DNA of 64,000 bases from the NCBI GenBank assembly GCA_028873595.1, contig JAPPOV010000021.1, positions 39,798 to 103,797 of the forward strand. The letters run 5' to 3'. This document shows positions 7,955-16,564 of the stretch, piece after piece. The position numbers were made by a program, and so were the translations under genes. Below the pieces are notes generated by a model. The model ran no database searches and had not been told where the DNA came from. It saw only the letters and a list, made by a program, of their open reading frames with translations. The number at the start of each line of letters is the position of its first letter. Within the stretch, counting starts at the first letter, position 1. Origin of the DNA: Gemmatimonadota bacterium (lineage in GTDB: Bacteria > Gemmatimonadota > Gemmatimonadetes > Longimicrobiales > Gaopeijiaceae).

Positions 7955-9316
7955 TCAATCCCTCCCCACAACCTCCACCTTGGCCAGGCCGAGATCCTCC
8001 AGCGGCTGCTTGATCGCATCGGCATCCCCGACCACGACGATCTGAGCCTCCGAGGGCCTCATGTGTACGGCAGCAGCCGCGGTCGCAGCCTCGGCCGTTA
8101 CAGCTCGCACTTCGTCTCGATAACGGTCGTAGTGGTCGTCGGCCAGACCATAAATGAGGAGTTGGTTGACCCGGGTCGCCACCTGACCGGACGTCTCGAG
8201 CTGGAGGCCGAAGACACCCGCCGCGTAGTCGCGCGCGGCCGCGACCTCTTCTTGCGTCGGGCCGCCATCCGCCATGTGCGCGAGTTCACGCATCGCTTCT
8301 CGCACGGCTGGTGCGGTCACGTCATTTCCAACAGCCGTCGAAATCTGGAAGGGGCCCGGACTCGAGCGGAAGGTGAATCGGGACCGGACGCCATACGTGA
8401 AACCGTGCTTCTCCCGCAGGTTGAGATTCAGTCGGCTGGTGAACATTCCGCCCAGGACCATGTTCGCGATCGAGAGCGAGTAGTAGTCCGGCGTCGAACG
8501 GAATGTCCCAACATGCCCGAGCCGGACTTCGCTCTGAACCGCGCCGGGCCGGTGAACGAGAATGAGCCGCCGCTCGGTCGTCGCAGCCCTCACCTCGAAG
8601 TCGGCGATCTGGACCGGAGCGCCTCTCCAGTCACCGAAGTGCTTCGTCACCATCTCGGCCACTTCGTCGATTTCCACATCGCCGACGACGACCAGCCCAC
8701 CTTGCTCAGGGCGGTAGTTTGCTTCGACGTATCCACGCAGTGTATCGCGCGACATCGCCTCAATGGATGCGACCGTACCGTCTACCGCCCGCACGTACGG
8801 CACATCCGGTGCGAAGTATGCGGCCCTGGCAGAATCCGTGGCGAGTGCGCCCGGGTCCATCTTCCTCTGCCGGATTGTCGCGAGCTGCTGGTCGAGCGCG
8901 CGCCGGACCTCAGCCTCCGGAAAAGCCGGCTCGCGGACCGCCTCGGCCATGATCGCGAACGCCTCGGGTAGCCGGTCCGCCAGGCAGGAGATCCCGACGG
9001 TCGTGCCTTCCCAACCGGCACTCGCCGAGACACGGGCTCCGATCTTCTCGAGGGATTCCGCGAAGTCCGACCCACTGCGCCTCTTCGTTCCACCCTCGAG
9101 TGCGTCCGCCGTGAGCACGGCCAAGCCCGCTCGATCATGCCCGAGCGCGTCCTCACTCGCCCGCATGAAGAGGCTCACATTCACCATCGGTAGCCGATTC
9201 ATCCGCGCAACTCGGAGGTCGAGTCCGTTGGCAAGCTCCTTCCGGTCCACAACCGGGAACGAGAAATCGCGGAGCGCTCCGCTGACGGGTGGGGCCGATC
9301 GGTCGAGTGCACTCAT
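7955..9316 (-). CDS. M16 peptidase-like protein, non-catalytic subunit
   Basis: 453 aa with the two-domain M16 layout, but the zinc motif HxxEH is absent: the corresponding region reads DRAGLAVLTADALEGGTKRR. The C-terminal M16 domain has the usual GMFTSRLNLNLREKHGFTYGVRSRF substrate-binding R/Y region. Two-subunit M16 proteases (mitochondrial processing peptidase and bacterial relatives) pair one catalytic with one inactive subunit, and the active subunit is the gene immediately upstream. The start ATG at 9316 overlaps that gene's stop by ATGA. No signal peptide is apparent, so it may act in the cytoplasm, or its export signal is not recognisable. Confidence 0.92.
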   Translation of the reverse strand: MSALDRSAPPVSGALRDFSFPVVDRKELANGLDLRVARMNRLPMVNVSLFMRASEDALGHDRAGLAVLTADALEGGTKRRSGSDFAESLEKIGARVSASAGWEGTTVGISCLADRLPEAFAIMAEAVREPAFPEAEVRRALDQQLATIRQRKMDPGALATDSARAAYFAPDVPYVRAVDGTVASIEAMSRDTLRGYVEANYRPEQGGLVVVGDVEIDEVAEMVTKHFGDWRGAPVQIADFEVRAATTERRLILVHRPGAVQSEVRLGHVGTFRSTPDYYSLSIANMVLGGMFTSRLNLNLREKHGFTYGVRSRFTFRSSPGPFQISTAVGNDVTAPAVREAMRELAHMADGGPTQEEVAAARDYAAGVFGLQLETSGQVATRVNQLLIYGLADDHYDRYRDEVRAVTAEAATAAAAVHMRPSEAQIVVVGDADAIKQPLEDLGLAKVEVVGRD

Positions 9317-10590
9317 CCTGCGTTCTCCGGCACGTAGGTGAGGATCGCCCGGTTGTTCCTCCCCAGCTGCTCGCCCACGAACCCGCGGACATCGTCGAGC
9401 GTGACAGACCGAAGCCGGTCGAGTTCCCGGTTCAGTCGGCCCGGGTCGTCGAAGTAGAGGTCGAACATCGAGAGCAGGTCCGCGCGCTCGGAGACGCGCT
9501 CGAGCGCCCGCACCAGATCTGTTTCGGTCAAGGAAATCGCCCGATCGATCTCGTCCTGGCGCGCATCGATCAGGCCCTCCAGCTCCCGCGTCATCGCCTG
9601 CTCGAGGTCCGCTGGATCGCTTCCCGGATAGCCCGTACCCCATACCAGCAGCATCGAGGCACCCGTCATGAGCGGATACGCGTACGTTGCCACGCTCTTC
9701 GCGATCTGCTGCTCTCGCACCAGGTGTCGATAGAATCGCGACGCTCGTCCCATGCCCAAGAGCGCACGCGCGATCTCGGCTGTCGCGAACGCATCGGCGG
9801 AGTAGGGCGGGATCCTGAACCCCATGATCACCCGGGGAAGTGGGACGTCAGACACGACCGTATCCCGCACGGTCGTGCCGATCACGTGCTCGAGCTCCGT
9901 GCGCCCCGGGATCGGAGGCACGTCCCCGCCCGCCGGAATCTCGCCGAAGTAGCGCTCGATCGACGCAAGCGCCTCGGCCGGGTCGATATCACCGGCGACC
10001 GTCAGGACGGCATTATTCGGCACGTAGAAGGTTTCGAAGAACGACGCGACATCGTCGAGTGTGGCGTTCTCGATATCCTCCATCGACCCGATCACCGTGT
10101 GGTGATACGGATGATCCGCCGGGAATACGAGGTGCTGCAGCCGCTCGCTCCAGTCTCCATAAGGCTGGTTATCGTACCGTTGCAGCTTCTCATTCATCAC
10201 CACGTCGCGCTGATTGTCGAGCTTCTCCTGATTCATCGCAGGAAGCATCCAGCCCATTCGGTCCGATTCGAGCCACAAACAAAGATCCAGCTCGTGCGAC
10301 GGGACCGCCTCGAAGTAGTTGGTGCGATCGAACCACGTCGTGGCATTCAACGTGCCACCAACCCGTTCGATCAGTTCGAAGTGGCGGTTCTTCGGCACAT
10401 GCGCAGACCCCTGAAACATCATGTGCTCGAACAGGTGCGCGAAGCCGGTCTTTCCCTCCGGTTCGTTTCGTGACCCGACGCCGTACCAGAGGTTGGTCGC
10501 CACCACGGGCACCGTGCGATCCGGTGCAAGGACGACCTTCAGGCCGTTCTCGAGGCGGTGTCGCTCGAAGTCGATCGAAAGAAGAGTCAC
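9313..10590 (-). CDS. M16 zinc metallopeptidase, catalytic subunit
   Basis: About 425 aa. It has the inverted zinc motif HLFEH (HxxEH) in FAHLFEHMMFQGSAHVP near residue 45, and the distal zinc-ligand Glu region in RDVVMNEKLQRYDNQPYG. The family degrades or processes peptides. The start is the GTG at 10590, preceded by AGGA nine nucleotides upstream; another in-frame GTG is at 10596. It overlaps the downstream inactive partner by ATGA, and the preceding TPR gene ends at 10607. Together with gpmI and the TPR gene it forms a tightly packed minus-strand operon. Confidence 0.94.
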   Translation of the reverse strand: MTLLSIDFERHRLENGLKVVLAPDRTVPVVATNLWYGVGSRNEPEGKTGFAHLFEHMMFQGSAHVPKNRHFELIERVGGTLNATTWFDRTNYFEAVPSHELDLCLWLESDRMGWMLPAMNQEKLDNQRDVVMNEKLQRYDNQPYGDWSERLQHLVFPADHPYHHTVIGSMEDIENATLDDVASFFETFYVPNNAVLTVAGDIDPAEALASIERYFGEIPAGGDVPPIPGRTELEHVIGTTVRDTVVSDVPLPRVIMGFRIPPYSADAFATAEIARALLGMGRASRFYRHLVREQQIAKSVATYAYPLMTGASMLLVWGTGYPGSDPADLEQAMTRELEGLIDARQDEIDRAISLTETDLVRALERVSERADLLSMFDLYFDDPGRLNRELDRLRSVTLDDVRGFVGEQLGRNNRAILTYVPENAG

Positions 10591-10606
10591 AGACACGTGT
10601 CCTGCG

Positions 10607-11446
10607 TCAGGGGCGTTCGCGCAGTCGTGTACGCAGGATGTCCGGTGCAAGGTCCTCCTCGAGCATTTCCCGCGCTGCTTCGTAGCCCGCATCCAACCGG
10701 TCCTCGACGGCCGTCAGAAGGGCCAGATCCGGTTCGGAGGCTCGAATCCGGGCACGTTCGAGCATTTCGTACGCTACGCCATCTCGTCCGACGGCCGCAG
10801 CGGCGAGCGCGGCGACAAGCTGCGCATCCACGTCATCCTCGCGGATGCGGGCCCCGGACATCAGCTCGCCGGCGCCCTCTTCGAAGCGGTCAGCCTCGAG
10901 CAATTCGAGACCGAATACGATCCGAGCCCAACCATCTTCGGGATCGAGACGTACCGCATCGGCGAGCGCATCGGTCGAACGGTCGTGATTGCCAGCTAGT
11001 GCCCACCCGACACCCAGCTCGTAGGCGATCTGCGGGTCGTCGGGATCGAGATCCCGAGCTGCCGCGAGCTCTTCAACTCCCTTTTCGGTGAACCCCTCGC
11101 GGGCCAGGTAGGCACCGTACATGAGGCGAGTCACCGGGATGTCCGGACCAAGCATCGATGCCGTCCGAAGCGTCTGCTCCGCATCCGGATCATCGAAGTA
11201 GGCGATGCCGTTGCCGGCCGTAGCAAGGACGTACGGATCCTCTGTGCCGAACGAAAGGGCGTACTTGAAACGCTCGTATGCCACGCCACCCATGCCCAGC
11301 TCCTGCTCTGCCACACCGAGCCAGCAGTGGACCGCAGCATCCTCCGAGAAATCCTCGAGGTGATCCCTCAGAAGCTCGGCCGCCGCCTGCCAGTTGCCTT
11401 CCTCACCGAGCCCGAGGGCCTGCTCGAGGAGTTGGTCCCGATCCAT
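10607..11446 (-). CDS. Tetratricopeptide repeat protein
   Basis: 279 aa, nearly all alpha-helical with TPR spacing: LGLGEEGNWQAAAELLRDHL, VHCWLGVAEQELGMGGVAYERFKYAL, PQIAYELGVGWALAGNHDRSTDALADAVRLDPED. There is no signal peptide, so it is likely cytoplasmic; TPRs mediate protein-protein binding. The ATG at 11446 overlaps the gpmI TGA by one base (TGATG). A partner cannot be named; the position between gpmI and an M16 pair suggests co-expression only. Confidence 0.88.
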   Translation of the reverse strand: MDRDQLLEQALGLGEEGNWQAAAELLRDHLEDFSEDAAVHCWLGVAEQELGMGGVAYERFKYALSFGTEDPYVLATAGNGIAYFDDPDAEQTLRTASMLGPDIPVTRLMYGAYLAREGFTEKGVEELAAARDLDPDDPQIAYELGVGWALAGNHDRSTDALADAVRLDPEDGWARIVFGLELLEADRFEEGAGELMSGARIREDDVDAQLVAALAAAAVGRDGVAYEMLERARIRASEPDLALLTAVEDRLDAGYEAAREMLEEDLAPDILRTRLRERP

Positions 11447-12996
11447 CAAGCCACCTCGGCGCCGTCGGAATGCGCCACCAGATCACGACCCGTCATCTCG
11501 GGCGGCTGATCAATCTTCATCCACCCCAGCACCGTAGGTGCGATATCGCCAAGACGGCCACCATCCGAGAGTGAGACGTCGGTATCGGCAGGATCGTAAA
11601 GGATCAGATCGACAGGAGTCGTCGTGTGGGCCGTGTGCACATGCCCGTCCGGATCGATCATCATCTCGCAGTTGCCGTGATCTGCGGTCACGAGTGCAAC
11701 CCACTCCGGGTGGTCGTCTACCGTGGCGAGGATGTCGGCCATGCATGAGTCGACCGCCTCGACCGCCTGTACCGCAGCCGGGATCACACCGGTGTGACCG
11801 ACCATGTCCGGGTTGGCGAAATTGACCAGAATGAAGTCGTAGTCCCCCGTCAGCCCGTCGATCACGGCATCAGCCACACCGCGAGCGCTCATCTCGGGCT
11901 GCAGGTCGTACGTTGCCACCTTCGGGGACGAGATCAGGGCCCGATCCTCCCCCGCCCACGGGGTTTCCTCCCCTCCGTTGAAAAAATACGTCACGTGCGC
12001 GTACTTCTCGGTTTCGGCCACCTTGAGCTGCCGCTTTCCGAGCGATGCGAGGTACTCTGAGAGCCCCGTGCGGACGTTCTCCGGCGGGAAGGCAACCGTG
12101 ACCGGAAGTCCCTCCTCGTACTCGGTCATCGTGATGATCGTGCCGGGTCGCGCCCCGGCACGTTCGAAGCCTTCGAAATGGTCCCGGCAGAGTGCGGCCG
12201 TCAGCTGACGCATCCGGTCGGCACGAAAGTTCATCAGGATCACGACGTCGTCCGCCGACACACCATCCTCGCCTGCCCCGCGAAGTCCTGTCGGCACAAC
12301 GAACTCATCCGTCGTCCCGCTAGCGTAGCTGTCCTGCAGGAAGTCCAGGTCTTCCGCCCATACTTCGGCCTCGCCCGAAACGATCAGATCGTATCCTTTC
12401 TTCGTTCGGTCCCAACGGCGATCGCGATCCATGACCCAGTACCGTCCACAGACCGTCGCGATCGCCCACTGCTCGCTGCGGGAGCACGCCTCGTCGATTT
12501 CGGCCAGATAGCCTGTGCCGCCCGTCGGGGACGTGTCACGTCCGTCGGTGATGCAGTGCACCCGAACCGGCACGTCCTCCGGCAGAAGATCGAAGAGCGC
12601 GGTGACGTGCCGGATATGACTGTGGACCCCGCCGTCAGACACGAGCCCGACCACGTGGATTCTCGAACCGGCATCCCGCACCTGACGGACGAGGCTCTCC
12701 AGACCGAGTGCCTCCGCGAACTGGCCGGCGGCAATCGCCTGGTCGACCCGTGCGATGTCCTGATAGACGACGCGACCGGCACCTAGGTTCAGGTGACCCA
12801 CCTCCGAGTTGCCCATCTGACCTTCGGGCAGGCCGACCGCGCCCCCCGAACAGGCCAGCCGCGTTCGTGGACAGGTGTCGTACAGTCGTCGGAACGTCGG
12901 AACGGCCGCGAGCTCCACCGCGTTACCCTCGTTCGGTTCGCCTTCGAAATCCGAGTGACCCCAGCCGTCGAGAATGACCAGGAGTACCTTTCGCAT
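11446..12996 (-). CDS. gpmI: 2,3-bisphosphoglycerate-independent phosphoglycerate mutase
   Basis: About 516 aa. It interconverts 3- and 2-phosphoglycerate in glycolysis using two Mn2+ ions and a phosphoserine intermediate. The N-terminus KVLLVILDGWG carries the first metal Asp. The catalytic Ser lies in MGNSEVGHLNLGAGR (about residues 62-75). The C-terminal metal motif is ALVTADHGNCEMM. Length and order match GpmI. I chose the ATG at 12996; a GTG four codons earlier (13008) lies inside a palindrome. It is the first gene of the operon gpmI-TPR-M16-M16. Confidence 0.97.
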   Translation of the reverse strand: MRKVLLVILDGWGHSDFEGEPNEGNAVELAAVPTFRRLYDTCPRTRLACSGGAVGLPEGQMGNSEVGHLNLGAGRVVYQDIARVDQAIAAGQFAEALGLESLVRQVRDAGSRIHVVGLVSDGGVHSHIRHVTALFDLLPEDVPVRVHCITDGRDTSPTGGTGYLAEIDEACSRSEQWAIATVCGRYWVMDRDRRWDRTKKGYDLIVSGEAEVWAEDLDFLQDSYASGTTDEFVVPTGLRGAGEDGVSADDVVILMNFRADRMRQLTAALCRDHFEGFERAGARPGTIITMTEYEEGLPVTVAFPPENVRTGLSEYLASLGKRQLKVAETEKYAHVTYFFNGGEETPWAGEDRALISSPKVATYDLQPEMSARGVADAVIDGLTGDYDFILVNFANPDMVGHTGVIPAAVQAVEAVDSCMADILATVDDHPEWVALVTADHGNCEMMIDPDGHVHTAHTTTPVDLILYDPADTDVSLSDGGRLGDIAPTVLGWMKIDQPPEMTGRDLVAHSDGAEVA

Positions 12997-12997
12997 G

Positions 12998-13037
12998 GAA
13001 TAGCTCACGTGAGGGTGTGCGGCGCATTCAGCTATTC
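12998..13037. repeat. Inverted repeat spanning the gpmI start region
   Basis: Perfect 8-bp arms GAATAGCT (12998-13005) and AGCTATTC (13030-13037) flank the 10-bp palindrome CTCACGTGAG (13004-13013). The element touches the gpmI start, so it could act as an operator or as a leader structure affecting translation. Confidence 0.45.
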
Positions 13038-13097
13038 AATGTCGCCAAGAACGACTCCCGACGCATCGTCACCGCCAAGTGGGAGCGCCACCATTTA

Positions 13098-13172
13098 CTT
13101 GGCCCCCACGGCCACCTACGATGGCCCACCTCATGAGGTGGGCGGTCTCGCCCTCCTCGCTTGGCCCCCACG
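13098..13172. promoter_or_regulatory. 20-bp palindrome flanked by 13-bp direct repeats before the aminotransferase
   Basis: A perfect 20-bp palindrome at 13124-13143 (core CCCACCTCATGAGGTGGG) lies between two identical copies of CTTGGCCCCCACG at 13098-13110 and 13160-13172. The second copy ends just before the ribosome-binding site of the aminotransferase. The symmetry fits a dimeric regulator site or a leader hairpin. No protein for it can be named. Confidence 0.5.
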
Positions 13173-13184
13173 AAGGAGCGGGAC

Positions 13185-14300
13185 GTGCGTTACTCACCCT
13201 TCCGCATGGAACGGTGGCAGTCCACCTACGAGCATCGCGTTGAGATCAACCTCTCGGAGAGCGGGGTTCACCCGCTCACCACGGACGAGCTCATCGAGCT
13301 CTCGGGGCGCGACGTCGACATTGGCTCGACCTTGCTCGGGTACGGTCAGTCCAACGGATCCGACGAGCTTCGCTCACTCATCGCGGGCCAGTACGATGGA
13401 GCGACCGACGCGTCCGTGCTCGTCACTACAGGTGGGGCCGAGGCGAACTTCACCTGCTTCTGGCACCTCTTCGAGGGCGACGCGAAGGCCGCCATCGTGC
13501 TGCCTACATACGGTCAGGTCCCGGGGCTGCTCGAGTCATTCGGCAGCCGGCTGACCGGCGTGAACCTTCGGGAGGAGGACGGCTGGCAACCGGACCTCGA
13601 AGCGCTCGAAGCGGCCTTGGCCGACGGGGCCTCGTTCGTACTCATCACGAACCCCAACAATCCGACTGGCGCCTCTCTGACCCGCGCCTCGATGGATGCG
13701 ATCGCCGAGATGACGGAGCGTCACGGGGCATGGATCCTCGCCGACGAGGTGTATGCCGGGGCGGAGAGTGGCGACACGCCCACGCCATCGTTCTGGGGAG
13801 CGCACGATCGTGTCCTCGTGACCAACTCGCTCTCCAAGGCGTACGGACTGCCCGGCCTTCGCCTGGGATGGATCGTGGGTCCCGAGAACTTGATGGAGGC
13901 TCTTTGGGGACGAACCGACTACACGACCATTGCTCCAGCCTCGATCTCAGACCAGCTCGCGTGCATCGCGCTCGAGCCCGGCACCCGCGAGCGCATCGGT
14001 GCGCGCACGCGGGGCATCGTTCGAAAGAACCTCGGTGTGCTTGAAGACTGGATGTCTGCGCAGGAGGGTCTCTTCCGTTATCAGCCCCCCGACGCAGGCG
14101 CCATTTGCTACACGCACTATGACGCACCGGTGAACTCCAGTGACTTCGCCGAAAAGCTTCGGGTCGAGAAGTCGGTGCTCGTGGTCCCTGGCGATCACTT
14201 TGGTATGGATCACTTCATTCGACTCGGCTTCGGGAATCCTGAACACGAATTATTGGAGGGACTGGGTCGAATTCGGGAAGCATTCGACGAGGTCGGGTGA
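13185..14300 (+). CDS. PLP-dependent class I/II aminotransferase
   Basis: 371 aa of fold-type I aminotransferase. The PLP-binding lysine is in NSLSKAYGLPGLRLGW (about residue 223). The upstream cofactor contacts TNPNNPTGAS and WILADEVYAG carry the expected Asn and Asp. The family moves amino groups between amino acids and 2-oxoacids; the exact substrate is not clear. The GTG at 13185 is chosen because AAGGAG lies six nucleotides upstream; a TTG at 13161 has no such site. It overlaps the following D-aminoacylase, so it may transaminate amino acids released by that enzyme. Confidence 0.92.
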   Translation: MRYSPFRMERWQSTYEHRVEINLSESGVHPLTTDELIELSGRDVDIGSTLLGYGQSNGSDELRSLIAGQYDGATDASVLVTTGGAEANFTCFWHLFEGDAKAAIVLPTYGQVPGLLESFGSRLTGVNLREEDGWQPDLEALEAALADGASFVLITNPNNPTGASLTRASMDAIAEMTERHGAWILADEVYAGAESGDTPTPSFWGAHDRVLVTNSLSKAYGLPGLRLGWIVGPENLMEALWGRTDYTTIAPASISDQLACIALEPGTRERIGARTRGIVRKNLGVLEDWMSAQEGLFRYQPPDAGAICYTHYDAPVNSSDFAEKLRVEKSVLVVPGDHFGMDHFIRLGFGNPEHELLEGLGRIREAFDEVG

Positions 14301-14305
14301 GCCCC

Positions 14306-16009
14306 ATGAAGCGCACCGTCCTGACCCTGGCTCTCGCCCTCGCCGTTGCTGCGCCGTCTGCCTCTGAAGCACAGGGCATCGAAGCGTTCGACATGCTCAT
14401 CCACGGTGGGCGCGTCCTCGACGGCACCGGCAATCCATGGTTCCGAGCCGATATCGGGGTGAGTGACGGCCGGATCGTAGCGGTCGGCATCCTGGACAAC
14501 GCGAGGGCCGAGCGGGTGGTCGATGCTACAGGTCGCTATGTATCCCCGGGCTTCATCGACATCCATTCACACGCAGACGATGGGAGTGCCCGAATCGGCG
14601 GATCGACGATCCGGACGGACTCTATTCACCGAAAGGCCGCGCCGAACGTCGTCTCTCAGGGCGTGACCACTGTTGTCGTGAACCATGACGGGCGTTCCCC
14701 GTGGCCGATTCGTGACCAACGCTCGATTCTCGAACGACAGGGCGTCGGCCCGAACGTCATGCTCATGGTCGGGCACGGCACGGTCCGCCGGGAAGTCATG
14801 GGCGACGATTTCCAGCGCCCGGCCACCGATGCCGAGGTACTTGAGATGCAGCGGCTCGTCCGCCAGGCCCTCGAGGAAGGTGCGATCGGGATGTCCGCCG
14901 GCCTTGAGTACGTCCCGGGCCGATGGAGCACGACCGACGAGGTAGCGCGCCTCGCAGAGGAACTCGTCGCCTTCGATGGCGTCTACATCTCGCACGAACG
15001 CTCAGAAGGTGCCGATCCGATGTGGTTCTGGCCGAGTCAGGACGATCCAGGCCCACCGACGCTCCAGGATGCAGTCATGGAGACGATCGAGATCGGACGT
15101 CACTCCGGTGCACGCGTAGTCGCCTCCCACATCAAGGCGAAGGGCGCACATTTCTGGGGATCGAGCGGCAGCGCGATCCAGCTCATCCAGCGTGCTCGGG
15201 ACGAGGGCGTCCGCGTGTGGGCAGACCAGTACCCGTACGCGACGAGCGGATCGGATGGAAACACGCGACTGATTCCCGCCTGGGCCACATTGTCACGGGA
15301 TATCGACGCGCCCCCGGCGGAGCAGCTCCGTATGGTGCTCGCAGACCCAGCCCGCAACGCAATGGTCCGCCAGGACATCCAGCACGAGATCCGACGCCGC
15401 GGCGGCGCCGACCGCGTCGTGATCTTCGAATATCCGCGTGAGGAGTGGGTCGGAAGGAACCTTCAGGAGGTCGCGAACGAGCGCGGTGTCGATCCAGTTC
15501 AGATGGCCATCGACCTCCAGCTCGAAGGTGACCCGGAGCGCCGGGGAGGCGGCCGACTGCGCGGCTTCTCGATGTCAGAGCTCGACGTCGAGAACTATGC
15601 GGCCCAGCCGTGGGTGGCTACGGCATCCGACGGAGGCATCGCCGTCGAGTCGGACGGCTCCGTGCACCCGCGCTACTACGGGACCTTTCCCCGCAAGATT
15701 CGGCGGTATGCCATGACCGCCGGGGCACTCTCCGTCGAGGCGGCGATCCGCTCGCAGACGTCTCTGCCTGCACGGATCATGGGACTCCCGGACCGGGGTG
15801 AGATCCGCGTGGGGAACTGGGCCGACCTCGTCGTCTTCGACATGGCGACCATCACAGACGAAGCGACGTTCTTCGAGCCGCACCAGCACGCGAGCGGCAT
15901 CGACCACGTCATCGTGAACGGTGAGTTCGCCGTGAAAGACGGACAAATCCTCTACACCCTCCCGGGGCAAGTCATCGCGTCGCAGCGCGGAGGGCGGCCG
16001 GGGAGCTGA
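14306..16009 (+). CDS. N-acyl-D-amino-acid deacylase family protein, exported
   Basis: About 567 aa of the amidohydrolase superfamily. A Sec signal peptide (KRTVLTLALALAVAAPSASEAQG) leads into the family opening DMLIHGGRVLDGTGNPW. The metal motif HxH is in PGFIDIHSHADD, further metal or substrate positions are in SHIKAKGAHFW, and the catalytic Asp is in TASDGGIAVESD. The family removes acyl groups from N-acyl-D-amino acids or opens related cyclic amides. The ATG at 14306 has GGTGA upstream; a GTG at 14297 overlaps the aminotransferase stop. It is the first of three such paralogues in this window. Confidence 0.9.
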   Translation: MKRTVLTLALALAVAAPSASEAQGIEAFDMLIHGGRVLDGTGNPWFRADIGVSDGRIVAVGILDNARAERVVDATGRYVSPGFIDIHSHADDGSARIGGSTIRTDSIHRKAAPNVVSQGVTTVVVNHDGRSPWPIRDQRSILERQGVGPNVMLMVGHGTVRREVMGDDFQRPATDAEVLEMQRLVRQALEEGAIGMSAGLEYVPGRWSTTDEVARLAEELVAFDGVYISHERSEGADPMWFWPSQDDPGPPTLQDAVMETIEIGRHSGARVVASHIKAKGAHFWGSSGSAIQLIQRARDEGVRVWADQYPYATSGSDGNTRLIPAWATLSRDIDAPPAEQLRMVLADPARNAMVRQDIQHEIRRRGGADRVVIFEYPREEWVGRNLQEVANERGVDPVQMAIDLQLEGDPERRGGGRLRGFSMSELDVENYAAQPWVATASDGGIAVESDGSVHPRYYGTFPRKIRRYAMTAGALSVEAAIRSQTSLPARIMGLPDRGEIRVGNWADLVVFDMATITDEATFFEPHQHASGIDHVIVNGEFAVKDGQILYTLPGQVIASQRGGRPGS

Positions 16010-16060
16010 CCCGCCCGCACACCTGGCCACACCTGTCGATCGCAACCTGGTGCGACCCGT

Positions 16061-16405
16061 CTAAAGAAGTGCCCGCACGTTTTCGATCGGACGGCCCAAC
16101 ACCGCCCGCTTCCCCTTCACGATGATCGGTCGCTGGAGCAGACCCGGGTGCTCGACGATCGCGGAGATGACGGCTTCGTCGTCGACGGCTTCATCATCGA
16201 GCCCCAGGTCGCGATACGCTTTGTCACGCTTCCTCAGGACATCCCGGGGAGACAAGTCGCCTTTGGACAGGACGTCTCGCAGCGTGGCTTCGTCGAGAGA
16301 ATCGACGAAGTAGTCCACGCGATCGAAATCGACTCCTTCTTCTTCGAGAAGCTTCACGAGCTTCCGGCACGTCGTTCAGGTGGGTTTCTCGTAGACGGTC
16401 AGCAC
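16061..16405 (-). CDS. ArsC/Spx-family protein with in-frame UGA at the redox cysteine, candidate selenoprotein
   Basis: Read through the TGA at 16376-16378, this is a 114-residue ArsC/Spx-like thioredoxin-fold protein beginning VLTVYEKPT-U-TTCRKLVKLL (U at about residue 10). The family has a catalytic Cys exactly there, in the pattern YxxPxCxxCRK; the second Cys is kept. The C-terminal half is intact (SLDEATLRDVL, LSPRDVLRKRDKAYRDLGL, HPGLLQRPIIVKGKRAVLGRP), including the conserved RP(I/V) segment. Without readthrough the ORF starts at an internal Met (16357) and lacks the active site. The GTG at 16405 is the likely start; another in-frame GTG is at 16441. Known function of Cys homologues: thiol redox or arsenate-reductase-like chemistry. 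Substrate unknown. Alternatives are a TGC/TGT sequencing error or a recent nonsense mutation. Confidence 0.75.
16348..16364 (-). promoter_or_regulatory. Candidate bacterial SECIS hairpin
   Basis: On the minus strand, 11 nt after the UGA, the mRNA can form GAAGCT-CGTGA-AGCTTC: a perfect 6-bp stem with a 5-nt loop containing GU, extendable by one G-U pair. The E. coli fdhF SECIS hairpin also occupies nucleotides 12-28 after its UGA and shows GU in the loop. The bulged U of the fdhF element is not obvious here. The position and loop fit SelB recognition; this is inferred from spacing and shape. Confidence 0.6.
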
Positions 16406-16564
16406 AGCAGCACCCGTTGGATCGATGGACGGTGGAGACACGCGTAAGCTAGTTCGGGAACAGGACGACGCGACCCGTAGGAGAGTCCCCGACAGCGACT
16501 CGATCTCGAGGGAGGCATCTTGGATCGGGAGCAGACAGCCGACCCGCGATCGGTGCGAGATTGG

